Source: Agapanthus africanus (taxonomy: Eukaryota > Streptophyta > Magnoliopsida > Asparagales > Amaryllidaceae). From it: a stretch of 64,000 nucleotides of DNA. Under the pieces are notes generated by a model that saw only the letters and a program-made list of their open reading frames with translations, ran no database searches and was not told the origin of the DNA. Shown here piece after piece: positions 19,733 through 30,673 of the stretch. Both the position numbers and the translations under genes were made by a program. The DNA lies in the NCBI GenBank assembly GCA_030015575.1, contig CM057347.1, forward strand, positions 505,613,176 through 505,677,175. The letters are read 5' to 3'. The stretch's first letter is position 1; each line of letters begins with the position of its first letter.

Positions 19733-21122
19733 GTCGCTTCTTCTTTAGTGGAATAGTGCATTCGACCACAAAGTGTGCTAGGACCTACGCTTTGATGGCC
19801 TTCCTGGGGCGGTACTTCATGTCGAATTGGGATAATTCCCACCTCCATTTCTCCAGTCGTCCTGATGATTCAGGGGAAGCGAGAATAGTCCCTATAGGTC
19901 GCTCGGTGAGGACGAGGATAGTATGTGCTTGGAAGTAGTGCCGTATTTTTATTGAGGCGACAACTAGTTCCAAAACTATCTTTTCTATGGCTGGGTATCT
20001 TATTTCCACGTCCTTGAAAACGTGGCTTACGTAGTAAACCGACTTCTGTACACCGCCGAATTCCCTGACGAGCACTGAGCCTGCAACCTGATCAGAGACC
20101 ACGAGGTATAATAATAGCTCGTCGTCTTCTACTGGTCGAGTGAGCAGTGAGGGAGTTGATAGGTGTGCCTTGAGCTTCTCGAAAGCGCTCTGACACTCCT
20201 CCGACCATTCAAACTTAGGAATTTTTCTCAAGGCTTTGAAGAACGGGAAGCACTTCTCCCCGGATCATGACATAAAGTGACTCAGAGCGGCCACTCTCCC
20301 TTTGAGCCGCATGATCTCAACATTGCTCTTCGGTGTGGCCATGTTGAGAATGGCGCTGATCTTTTCTGGGTTTGCTTCGATTCCTCGATGGATGACCATG
20401 AACTCGAGAAATTTCCCACTGGTGACCCCGAACGCACACTTAGCTGGGTTCAGCTTTATTTTGTATTTGCGCAGGACGTCGAATGTCTCCCCGAGATCCT
20501 TGGTGTGCCCGTCTGATGTGGTTGATTTTACGAGCATGTCGTCGACGTAGACTTACATGTTCCTCCCGATCTGCGGTTTAAACAGTTTGTTGACGAGGCG
20601 CTGATACGTGGCCCCGGCGTTCTTAAGTCCGAAGGGCATCACTTTGTAGCAGTATACCCCCAGGTCAGTGGTAAAGACGGTCAGTTTTTCGTCGGCCCGG
20701 TTCATCCTGATCTGATTGTAACCTGAGAAGGCGTCCATGAAGCTCAATAGTTCGTGGCCTACCGAGCTGTCTACAAGCTGGTCTATCCGAGGGAGGGGAT
20801 AGTTATCTTTGGGGTAGGCCTTGTTTAAGTTCTTGAAATCGACGCATATGCGCCATTTCCCGTTCGCCTTCTTGACCATTACAATATTTTCCAGCCAATC
20901 AGAGTAGTCCAGGTTCCTAATAAAGTTAGCGACGAGCAGTCGATCGACTTCGTCTTCTATCGCCTTTTGCTTGGCCGGTGTAAAGCTTCTTTTCTTTTGT
21001 CGGACGGGCTTTGCTTTCGGATCGACCCCGAGCTTGTGGGAAATCACTCTAGGGTCAATTCCGGGCATGTCCGCCGGCGTCCAAGCAAAACCGTCCAAAT
21101 TATCTCGGATGAAACGGATCAA
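19733..21122 (-). pseudogene. Reverse transcriptase and RNase H (element C)
   Basis: RT fingers and palm are clear: GKWRICVDFKNLNKAYPKD, then SFMDAFSGYNQI (first catalytic D), then VMPFGLKNAGATYQRL, then VYVDDMLVKS (catalytic DD, about 20,525-20,550). The polymerase-linked RNase H follows (20,231-19,745), with LLYLVVSDQVAGSVL and IRHYFQAHTILVLT. In-frame lesions: TAA at 20,553-20,555 immediately before VYVDD, a break near 20,232-20,265, and a stop after RPRKAIKA. The reading ends at the B insertion site; the next codons are found at 9679. Confidence 0.9.
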
Positions 21123-21422
21123 TTCTTCACGGTGATCCCCAGTCAGGAGAGAGCCGATCTGGACTGTTCAGTCGTTGACCCCTTCTTCGAGTGGTACTTC
21201 CGTTAATGCTTCTACTGGGGCACCTCTGACTTCCATTTGGTCGTCGCGTGTATCTAAAGACCCCTGGAAGTCAGGTATGTCCTCAAAATCGTCGCTTTGA
21301 TCTCCGGCTGTGGACGTCCAGGTGAGGTAAATCCTAGCGGTTTGCTGATCACCGTGGGCCCGGTGTATTCCCCTTTGATCTAAAGGAAACTTGATTGCAA
21401 GGTGATAAGTTGAGATCTGGGC

Positions 21423-22070
21423 TCAGAGAGTGTTTAAGGTCGGACGTCCTAGGAGAATGTTGTAGGATGAAGGGACTTTGGCGACGAGGAAATCCACAGG
21501 TACGGTCCGTGTACGTCCCGCTTCCCCAATATTGAGTAGGAGGGTGACCAATCCCTCGGCAGGGACGGAGTGATTGGTAAATCCCGAGAGTACATGGGAG
21601 GTGGGTCGAAGGTCGGATGGTCCTAGCCCCATATGCTAGAAGCGGTCGTGGAACAGGATATCCGCCGATCTCCCTGAGTCGACCAAAATCCTCTAGACCT
21701 CATAACGGTGGACTTTGGCCGTTATTACGAGTGGGTCGTTGTGAGGCAAGGATATACTGTGGAGGTTTTCATCGGTGAAGATGATGGGCTCGTTCTTCCT
21801 GCACTTCTTGTTGGGTGGAACGCCTACACCCTCGACCGCGAGGAGGCGGTGGTTTCCGGCAGCTTCCCGAGCAGTATTCGAGGTAACGACCATGATTTGC
21901 CCAATCGTTAGCTCCCCGGGAGGAGGCTGGTTCTCTTGCTCCCGTTCCGCCTGGCGCTTTTCCCGCAAGTACTTCACTAGGTTGCCGGAGCGGATCAACT
22001 CCTCGATGTAGTCATGGAGTTGTTTCAATTTTCGGTCGGGTGGCCTTGCGACCTGTGGTAGGCGCAGTAC
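21423..22070 (-). pseudogene. Protease and gag zinc motif (element C)
   Basis: The aspartic protease active site ILVDSGRSADILF lies at about 21,650-21,690 and the second conserved loop SYNILLGRPTLNTL at 21,423-21,465. Upstream is a zinc-like motif YCAYHRSQGHPTEN, whose last Cys codon is now TGA (about 22,030-22,070). This is the same C-x2-H-x4-H-x4-C form seen in A and B. Further stops occur in the protease (TAG before RILVDSG; TAG before HMGLGPS). Confidence 0.82.
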
Positions 22071-22318
22071 GGGCCTCGGAAATGCTTGCCCGCCCTTTAG
22101 GTCACTGGCGGGAACTTGAAGAACCTCTCCCCCTTAGCTTCCTCCAGCAGCTCAGTCTGGGAGATGTTTAGGGGAGTTTACTCTTGAAACCTCGGTGAGT
22201 AAGGTTTCGGATGGTCGACCTTCTTCTTCTCCTCTCTGCCCCGTTTCTTTTGATCGACTTGGTCGCCTCTAGGCAGATTTGAGTTCACCTCGGACTCGAG
22301 TTGGATCTCCCGCTTGGT

Positions 22319-22756
22319 TCAGGCTTTTACCTCGGCCATGGTCTTAGGCTGCGCTAATGCAAAAGAGCGGAGCCACTCTTTGTGCCTAAGACCCGACCTT
22401 AGCGCGGTGATGACCGTTTCATCGCCATGCTCGGGGACCTCGAGGAGCGCGTTGTAGAAGCGGGTGACATATCCTTTGAAGGATTCTTTGTCTCCGCTCT
22501 TGATGGTGAACAGATAGTCGACTGTTCTCTTCTGCCGTCGATTCCCGACGAAGTGACCGAGGAATTGGGAGGCCAGCTCGTCGAAGGTCGAGATGGAGCA
22601 TGGCGTAAGTCCTCGGAACCAGTCCCGTCCAGCCCAGATGAGGGTGGTGGGGAAGGCTCGGCATTGGGCTACGTCGGAGTTATCCTGGAAGTTCATGCCC
22701 GTCGTAAATGCGTCTAGAAAGGCCTTCGGGTCAGATTTCCAGTCGAAGAGGGCCAC
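22319..22756 (-). pseudogene. gag capsid domain (element C)
   Basis: A 145-residue segment typical of Retrotrans_gag: DPKAFLDAFTTGMNF, WAGRDWFRGLTPCSIS, SQFLGHFVGNRR, then FKGYVTRFYNALLEV. The N-terminal gag continues toward 23,570 but is broken by stops and is charged and low in information. It is read directly after PBS and LTR. Confidence 0.85.
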
Positions 22757-23585
22757 CTTGGGCGGTTTGTTCCTGGGCGAGACGTGCTCGGCCAGCAGTT
22801 CTTCCGTAAAGGGTTTCGTCAGCGAATCGGCGGAGTATCGAGCCCCTTTGCCGGACGCTTGGCCATCCCGGCGTAAGCCCTCGATTTTCTTCTCAAGGGC
22901 CTCGAGTCGGTGGTGGTAACCCGAGGATTCTGCACAATCGGAGTGGTGGTTATCCCCGCTCCGGGCCTGCGCCTAGGTGCGGCTTCGATTCCGCTCTATC
23001 AGGTGTCTCAGATCCCCAGGCAAGGCCCTTCTCGAGTGGTCCCTGCGCTCGTCGTTCGCGCGATCCCGGCAAGAGTGGGGGCGTCGGGAATGCCTGGAAG
23101 CAGGCGAGCTGACCGACACCTCCTCAGGAGGAGAGAATGCGCGACGGGCATTGGGGCTACGACCCAGTCTTCCCTGGGACCGTGGAGTGGAGCTGTCCGG
23201 CGCCCCAACGGGTCATGGAATCAGTCGCCGCGTGTGGGTTAAGGTGTCTAAAGTCGTCCCACCGGCGCTCAGTGGCGCTGTGACGAGGATGAGGTAGATC
23301 GAGGGCTTGAGTGTGCCCGTCCATCCTTCGGCGGACGTCGTTATCTCGGGGAGGGGGAGTCGAGCTCTCATGGGTAGGGCCCGTCGCTTAAATGCGGACG
23401 AGGACATCTACCAGCGTCGTAAGCTGGTCTATCTAGACGAACAAGGCGTGGATGGCATTAGGAGGGGAAGGCGATCCGCTCCCGCCTCCGTTGTGGTGGC
23501 TCGTATTTGGACCGTTGCGGTTGTCGCTCGCCATTGGATCGAGGGCGGAAGATTAACTTTTTTTTATGGAATAAAATAAGTCTTT

Positions 23586-23605
23586 CGTTCCCACAGACGT
23601 CGCCA
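23586..23605 (-). other. Primer-binding site of element C
   Basis: The minus strand reads TGGCGACGTCTGTGGGAACG, two bases inside the LTR start at 23,608. It begins TGGCGAC, like sites described for arginine tRNA in Ogre/Tat elements, but only the first bases agree, so the tRNA call is tentative. Confidence 0.65.
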
Positions 23606-23607
23606 AC

Positions 23608-24566
23608 TGATGGAGCTTCGGATCTCCTTCAGATGCTGTCCTCCGTCGATCCTGCGATGGCTGTCTTGGACTGCTGAGATTTGGTTTTGGAGTTGTGGAG
23701 TGTGGATCTTAATGAGTTGGTGTTGGACGCCGAGCTACCTGCAAAGAGTCCCGGGGTGGGTGACCACCGTAGGACCCTTCGATGATCAAGTTAGAGCCGA
23801 GGAATAGGAGCAGAGTAGCGGCGTATTGAGATAATTCGAGTTACCTGAGTCGTCTGAGAGAGGGGTTTATATAGGGGTCGCGTGTAGCGAGCAGGTGCGA
23901 GATCACCGCCGTCCGTTATGCCCCAGCGTTATCCTCGCCTTGAATGGCGGTATGCGTTCATTAATGTGGGGATACGCTCATTAATAGGGAGATGTGCTAG
24001 CGTGGGACGCGGAACGTGGGGAGGCGGATATCTCGCCCTGGCGATATACGCGGAGCCGTTGCGGGGCGCATGAGATCCACGCTCTTGGTTGATCGCGGGA
24101 GGCCGAGGAAGCTTGACACATTAGGAGCTCGGAGACGAGCCAGGACGCCGAGGAAACTCGGCACGTTGGTCGGCTCGGAGAAGAGCCGGGATGCCGAGGA
24201 AGCTCGGCATGTCGGTCGACTCGGAGATAAGCAAGGAGATTGAGAAATCTAGGAGACGAGCTGTTGGTAGTTTCCTAGGTGAAGGTGGAATGTATTCAGG
24301 GAGTCTCCCGAAAGGTCGGAAACGTTCCCGGAGAAGGGGATCCGAGGAATGTCCCCAATGCAACTCATTTATTCCACCCCTGTAGCCTTCAGAACACGTC
24401 ATCTGCCACGTGTCGTAATATGAGGGGACACCACTTGTGAGCATCATCAAATACAGTGCTTTTGCCCATGCCGTTGCAGCCAGGGACCCTCTACAAATAC
24501 AGTGTCTTTGCCCATGCCGCTGCAGCCAGGGACCCTCTACAAATACAGTGCCTTTGCCCAAAGGCA
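23608..24566 (-). repeat. 5' LTR of element C
   Basis: Starts TGATGGAGC at the PBS side. The other end is placed at AAAGGCA because TGCC..GGCA forms a short inverted end; there is no second LTR to confirm it. It contains a 46-bp tandem repeat (24,449-24,560). Confidence 0.6.
24449..24560. repeat. 46-bp tandem repeat, 2.4 units
   Basis: Units at 24,449-24,494 and 24,495-24,540, with a partial third. Each starts AAATACAGTG and ends GGGACCCTCTAC. Only two bases differ between the full units, which suggests a recent duplication. Confidence 0.9.
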
Positions 24567-24753
24567 TAGTTTCCCTGATGGAGGATAGTTTATTTTGGAT
24601 TTTGTTACATAGGACCCTAAAAACATTGGTATTTTTAAAAACAACCTAAAACTCCGGCCATTGAATTTAAAACAAGCCTTTCTTTAATAAACTCAGTTGT
24701 AGCATGAGCTGAACTTTCTATACCCTCTGTATACCATCTACTCTCAAAGTACG
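24567..24753. other. Unassigned sequence left of the solo LTR
   Basis: Short AT-rich stretch that was joined to 26,160 before the solo LTR inserted. No gene is recognised with confidence (see the finding on the interrupted open frame). Confidence 0.5.
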
Positions 24754-26154
24754 TGTAGGGTGTTTTTCGTCACCCCATTGAGATGGGAATACGCGCGCGT
24801 TTGTCAGATGCATTACAGATTCCCCCTGCTTAGGGTAAGCTGGGATTTATTGATTGTGGGGATCCGAATCTCCGGCAGCCGCGGACTAAGCTGTCGTTAA
24901 TTACCCATCGCCTTTGGAGCGAGAGAACCTTCGATTGACGGGTCAAACAGGTCATGCGAACTCAATGTGCAGTGTTGTGTTTTGAAGGGGTTTTGGATAC
25001 ATCGGGGTCCCCACAGAATTTTTACGGGGGTCCCGCTATCCGGGTAGCAGACTGGGGGTCAAGAGGGCTAGCAGCCCTATTGCGGGATGCTAGGCATCGC
25101 CCCGTTAGAAATTTTTTAACATGGGAGGTATTTTTAGTGTGGAGTACATATAAAATGAGGGGAAAATGACGTCCAAAGGAGGCGTGAGCTCCAGCGCCTC
25201 ACGTGCCTAGCATGCTGACGCTGGGCGCTGGCTTGGGCGCTTGGGCGCCGGCGCCCCACATACCCGACACGTGGGCGCTCGGACGATGGCGCTAGTGCTT
25301 TGGGCGCTAGCGCCTCATGTGCCCGGCACGTGGGCGCTTGGACGCTGGGCGCTAGCGGAAGGAAAGGGTTTTACCCCCGGAAATAGGAGTTAAACTCCAA
25401 AAGAGGATTTTGAGTGGAGTTAAACTCCAAAAAGGCTGGATTAGGAGTTAAACTCCTTTGAGGATTTGGGTCTTGGAGTTGAACTCCCTAAAAATCTTCA
25501 GGGGTTCTTCTCTCTTAAGCCTTGGATCCTTCCCAAATGGTATCTTTAGAGATGGGTCTCCTTCCTCCTCTTCTGTTGGCCGGCTCTTAGAGAACAAAAG
25601 GGGTGAGATTTTAAAAATCTCTCCTTTTTAAGATCTGATGGAAGATCCAAGCTCCCCTTTGTAGGTTTTATGGTGAAAAACTATTTAGTTTTGGAAAAGA
25701 AAGAGTAAAACTCTTGATTTAATTCAAAAGAAAGAAGAAGGTTTAGAACCTTGAGGAAGTAGAAGGAGCCACAAAAACCCTTGAGTTTTTAGAGAATGAA
25801 AAAAGTATCATTTATTCATCATCATGTTGCCTTATATAGGCTTGCACATTTACATATAGCCCCTTGGGCTTTACAAAATGGCATTTTGCCCATCTCATGC
25901 CTCATGTGCTTATTTCTTTTGCACATAAGCCTTGGGCTTTACAAAAAAATTGGCTTTATGCCCATTTTGCTTACATTCATGCACAAAAAATTACATCAAA
26001 ATTATTTGTTATATGATTTTTATTTTGGTATGGGAAGGCCGGCCGCGGGGCTTGACTTGGGTATGGGCCCACTTGACCTGGGCTGGGTTTACCTGGCTTG
26101 GGGTTGACTTTGACTTTGACTTGGTCAACCGGAATGCAATTTTTGTCCCCAACA
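24754..26154 (-). mobile_element. Solo LTR of family A with perfect TSD
   Basis: A 1401-bp LTR with the ends of the element A LTR (TGTAGGGTG, CCCCAACA). It is flanked by gtacg at 24,749-24,753 and gtacg at 26,155-26,159. No PBS, PPT or coding sequence adjoins it, which is the signature of LTR-LTR recombination after a full insertion. Confidence 0.93.
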
Positions 26155-26639
26155 GTACGCCCATGATATCTCCTTGAAGTTTCAACAAGCTCTTATTAAA
26201 GATCCAGCAAACCCATCTTATCCCCAAGAATCCAAGTCGATGAAGTAGCATCCAAGTTGGGATTTTATATAATTTACATGCCGGTGAGAATGCGTTTACA
26301 ACTTTACACGCATACTCACGGTTTTTCATAAAAAATAATTTCTAATTACCCTCAACTCAATCTTCTGCTTTAAGGTTCAATCCTCAATTCCATCGAGCTG
26401 AGGATATTGCTAAAATAGAGTCTCTTCTAAATGCAGCAAAAACCGTATTTAATTTGAACCGGATTGGAGATGGTGAGGGGTTGGGATACTTAAACCCCAT
26501 GATGTTTTGAAACCCTAATGGGTTATTTCTACCCGACTAAGCGATTTGGATAATTGAAGTTATCGTCCCATTAGTTTAGGGTTTACCTTTTTAACCATAG
26601 ATATTCTTTCATGAGCAGGTATGGGCTAACCAGGCATGG
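26155..26639. other. Unassigned flank between solo LTR and element D
   Basis: AT-rich sequence interrupted at 26,640 by element D and continuing at 36,668. A short + strand reading YAHDISLKFQQALIKD starts across the TSD. I recognise no family. Confidence 0.45.
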
Positions 26640-28917
26640 TGTCACGCCCCGCTTACCAGTGTACGAAAGCAGAGACGTGGCCGACCCGCAACGTATTTAC
26701 TAAGAAATAAATACGTTAAACGTAATTAAGCAATATATGTAAAAAAAATGCACAAGAATGATAAGAGATATAAAATAAACATTAACTTTTATTAACATCC
26801 ATCTTTAAAATACAACAGCTTTGAAAAGGAAAGATATAATGATATAAAGTAATGCCTAAACAGTCGCATACAAACTGAAATAAGTACAAGGTGAACTAGA
26901 AGTCCTGCTAGGCAGTGAACTGGTCCAAGTCCTTCTGGCTCGACTCGATCTCCTGAGAATCCGGTTCTCCTGACGAACATTCCAACGAAAAAAAATAGAC
27001 AGAAATGTCGTCGGCGAATTAGCGCTCTGTAAGTCCCAAAAGAAAGAAAGGAATATAGCAAGTAATGAGAATTGAACTGGTAAGTTGACATGTATAAGAT
27101 TGTTATTCTAACGTAGTTGTTTGTAGCTTAGTACAGAAGGTTTTGTGTATACGAGAGGAGTTCATCTTACCCCGTGGACTATGGTAACATGTAGTATAAG
27201 GCCTCGTCAAAATCCATGGGACAATGGCACGAGGGTTTATGTAGGTGTCTTTTAGTGACCATCTCGTGCCACGTTAATACATTCTGTACCAATCTACCCC
27301 GTTAACCCCGCGTAATATTTTATATAGATTATATTACAAGTCTTGCCGAAACCATGGATACAAGTTGTTCAAGTAGTCAGGTTCAGGATGTAAGCTTGTA
27401 GTCATGTCAAGTTATAGCCATGGTTCGGTCAAGTCAAGTCTTTTATTCAGGTTTGGTATCCAGGTTCATGTTCAAGTATACATGTTAGAATTTGGATTCA
27501 TGTTTGAATTGAATTCTGGTTTGAGTTTGGATTCAAGTTTGATTTAGACTCAGACCGAGTTAGACACTTGTAACTGATTTAGATCCTGAATTAGATTCGG
27601 GAGTTATTGGTAACTGCTGCACATGAATGACGGGATTCGTGTCTTTTTCCAAGACAATTACCACTGATAACACCGTTAAGTTTTCTATTTTAAACAGGCA
27701 AGCACTCACTTTCTCCGGCTCTCTAGGGCTCAAGAGAATTGATCCCGCTTAAACCTATATTTACTAAAGTTCATAAATATAGTTTTATATAACCTAAGGG
27801 GGTTTTATGAAAAATATTTTTAATATGGTTTCAAAATAATCTCGAAAAGTTATTTATATTATTTAGGGTTTCCATGAATGTGAATTTTAAGAATTTGAGG
27901 TATTTTAGTGATAATAGCTTAGCTTGGAAAGTTTATGGTATTTTACTGTAAAGCTTGACTTTTGTTGGTATCTTGATGGTATTTTGATGAAACTTATAAT
28001 TCTTTCATTGTACAAATATGGTGTAAGAATATGGATGAAAAATATGTAAGAAAAAGTGAACTTTCTAAAGTTTTAGAAGAAGATGTCGATATTAACTCCA
28101 CTTCCGACATATGTTTTGAAAAGAGATTTTTAAAGAAGAAGAAGAAGGATTGGGAGGGACTTACAAGCTAGTTAAGTTAAGAGAAGGTAGAAGAAGGGAG
28201 GGTTGTCGTCGTGGCGTCGCGGTGTCACCAGAATTTGCTTCGATCCTCGTCGGAACTTGATCGCTTGCTAACTCCCCGTCTACTCCACTTGTACTTAAGA
28301 CATTTTGAGAGTTTTGGCTATAATTTTCAAAATGATGAAGGGCTAGAGTTTGGGGTAATATTTATAGTGTGGAATTAGGGTTTTTGAATTAAAATGGTGA
28401 ATTAAAATGCATTAAAATGATGATAAATAGGAAATTGAAGGGGCTCTGTTTGATTGCAGAGCAGTCAAACAATGCAGGGGAGTTACGGGTAGGGGAAGGG
28501 TCGTGTGTGCAAAGCCCGAAACTTATTGGCCACAGGCCGACCGTCGGTACCGGCCCTAGGGGAGTTTTGGCCGGTCGTTTGAGGGGTGAGGCCGGTGGAT
28601 TCTTGTCACGTGTTCAAGTCTGTATTAACTCCCTTTTGCACATATTTGATTTCTTCAGACTTTTCATTTTTATGTGCATTGCACGTGTAAAGTTTTGGGC
28701 TTCCAGAAAATTTTTTAAAAAACAGAAAAAAGTAATGTGTCTGATGGGATTCGAAAACAGGAGCTACGTCACAGCAGTGTAAGGCTTTACCGGTGAGCTA
28801 CAAGTTGTTTCTTGTTGTTCTTAAATAACATTTACTTATAACTTGTACTTATGCTTGTAAACTCCTTTCTGTACTTTAAACTGAAAGATTTTGTACAGTA
28901 AATTCAAAGTCGTTATA
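26640..28917 (-). repeat. 3' LTR of element D (2278 bp)
   Basis: Collinear with the right LTR but lacks 533 bases: TACAAA at 28,011-28,016 joins what in the right LTR is separated (35,238-35,243 and 35,771-35,776). The outermost TG is changed to TA. Confidence 0.92.
28742..28803 (-). other. tRNA-like A-box/B-box module in the D LTR
   Basis: The minus strand shows TAGCTCACCGGTAAAGC (A-box-like, 28,800-28,784), then about 43 bases start-to-start later TTTTCGAATCC (B-box-like, 28,757-28,747). Spacing equals that of tRNA genes. A D-stem can form (GCTC/AAGC here, GCTT/AAGC in the other LTR); the other stems are poor, so this is not a functional tRNA gene. Confidence 0.5.
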
Positions 28918-28969
28918 TTCTATCCTCCATATAAAAATTTTGTCATCAAAATTTACATTTACATAAGGA

Positions 28970-30540
28970 CTAATTTACAAATAAGTGAGGATATCTTGCA
29001 CGCATATCTTTTTCTCGTTTCCACGTTGATTCTCCTGGTGAATCTTTTCTCCACATTATTCGGACCAAATTTACTTCCTTGTTCCGCAGTGCCTTCACTT
29101 TTCGGTCCAGGATTTCAACGGGTTGTTGCTCACAAGTTAGGTACATCTGTATAGTGAGCTCGAAGTGATCAAGGATGTGGCTGGGGTCGCTCACATATCT
29201 TCGAAGCTGGGATATGTGGAACACGTTGTGCACTCCTTCCAATGAGAGTGGTAGTGTCAAACAGTATGTCGTTTCTCTGACTCGTTCGAGAATGTCGAAC
29301 GGTCCTATGTATCTGGGACTGAGCTTACCCCTCTTGCCAAAGCGGACCACTCCTCGGTTTGGGGATATCTTTAGAAAAACATGGTCTCCAGGTTGGAACT
29401 CCAGGTGTCAGCGCTTTGCATCAGCCCAATACTTCTGTCTGTTTTGGGTTATGCGCATTCTTTTCCTGATCGTGCGAGCTACATCCATAGTTACCACGAT
29501 CATCTCTGGTCCAAAGAGTTCACGGTCTCTAACGTCGTCCCAACTTAGTGGTGATCGACACTTCCTTCCATAGAGTGCTGTAAAGGTGTCATTCCAATGC
29601 TCGCCTGATAGCTGTTGTTGTATGAAAACTCCACAAGGTGTAGGTGATCTTCCCACGAATCTCCGAAGTCTAACATACAAGCTTTTAGCATGTCCTCCAG
29701 AATCTGAACTGTTCGCTCAGACTGTCCGTCCGTTCGTGCATGGTAAGCCGTGCTGAAGTTCAGACTCGTTCCCGGGCTAGCTTGCAGACTCTGCCAAAAC
29801 TGTGATCGGAATCTTGTATCACGATCGGAGACAATGCAAACTGGTACTCCATATAATCTCACAATCTCCTGCATGGGTTCATGGGTATCAATATACATTT
29901 TGAAGTTAAATCTTACTTTAGATTCATGCTTACATCCACATACTTCTTTGTTAACGTCTCGGTAGATTGACCAACTCGAAAAGGAATAAAATGAGCCGGT
30001 TTGGTGAGTCGATCCACAATAACCCATACTGTGTCGTTACCCTTCGTGCTGTGAGGGAGGGCAGTCACGAAGTCCATGGTAATGTGCTACCATTTCTATT
30101 CTGGGATTGGTAACGGCTGAAGTAGACAGCAGTTCTGTGATGTTCAGCCTTTACTTGCTGACACACCAAACACTTGGCTACGCTTCTGGCTACTTCGCGC
30201 TTCATTCCATGCCACCATTAGTGTTGCCATAGATCCTTGTACATTTTTGTACCACCGGAGTGTACAGAATAAGGAGAGATGTGAGCTTCTTTCATAAACT
30301 CTTCTCAAACTGGACCGTTTGGTACACACAATCTATTTCCATATCACAAGGATCCATCTTCGTGGATGATGAAATCAGTTTGAAGTTCACTTTCTACTTG
30401 TTCTCGGATCTTTTGTAGCTTAGCGTCATTTGCTTGAGCTGTTTTGATCTGATTGACAATAGTGGACTGGACTTGTAAGTTCATCAAATACGAAGCATTA
30501 CCTGGCATAACTACTTCGATTACCAATCCGTGCAATTCCT
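28970..30540 (-). pseudogene. Integrase and chromodomain (element D)
   Basis: The order is linker (30,344-30,535, QIKTAQANDAKLQKIREQ), a broken HHCC finger (30,120-30,330), the core with [16 protein letters not shown] and GQSERTVQILEDML (29,690-29,850), a C-terminal part (29,408-29,680, ALYGRKCRSPLSW), and a chromodomain tail (28,970-29,350) with LDRKVKALRNKEVNLV and GESTWKREKDMRARYPH. Frame changes are at about 30,330, 30,130, 29,960, 29,600 and 29,400. The wording parallels element E, so both are the same lineage. Confidence 0.85.
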
Positions 30541-30673
30541 ACTGTAGCTTCCACTGAGCGGTGAGATTCATTGCTAATGGCTGGTGGCTAAGGGCATCAG
30601 GAACTACATTCACCTTTCCAGGATGATATTGTAGATTGATGTCGAAGTCCGCCATGAATTCTAGCCATCTTCT

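Larger units (their letters stand above)
19728..24566 (-). mobile_element. Element C: 5' part of an autonomous-type Tat element
   Basis: Minus-strand element interrupted by B. In reading order: 5' LTR (23,608-about 24,566), PBS (23,586-23,605), gag, protease, RT, RNase H, then (past B) the second RNase H and integrase at 9679-8621. The 3' LTR and the rest of integrase are not in the window. Codons are GC-rich compared with A and D. Confidence 0.88.

Noticed and set aside
28742..28803. A functional tRNA gene
   Set aside because: A- and B-box-like words and spacing are present, but the acceptor, anticodon and T stems do not form.
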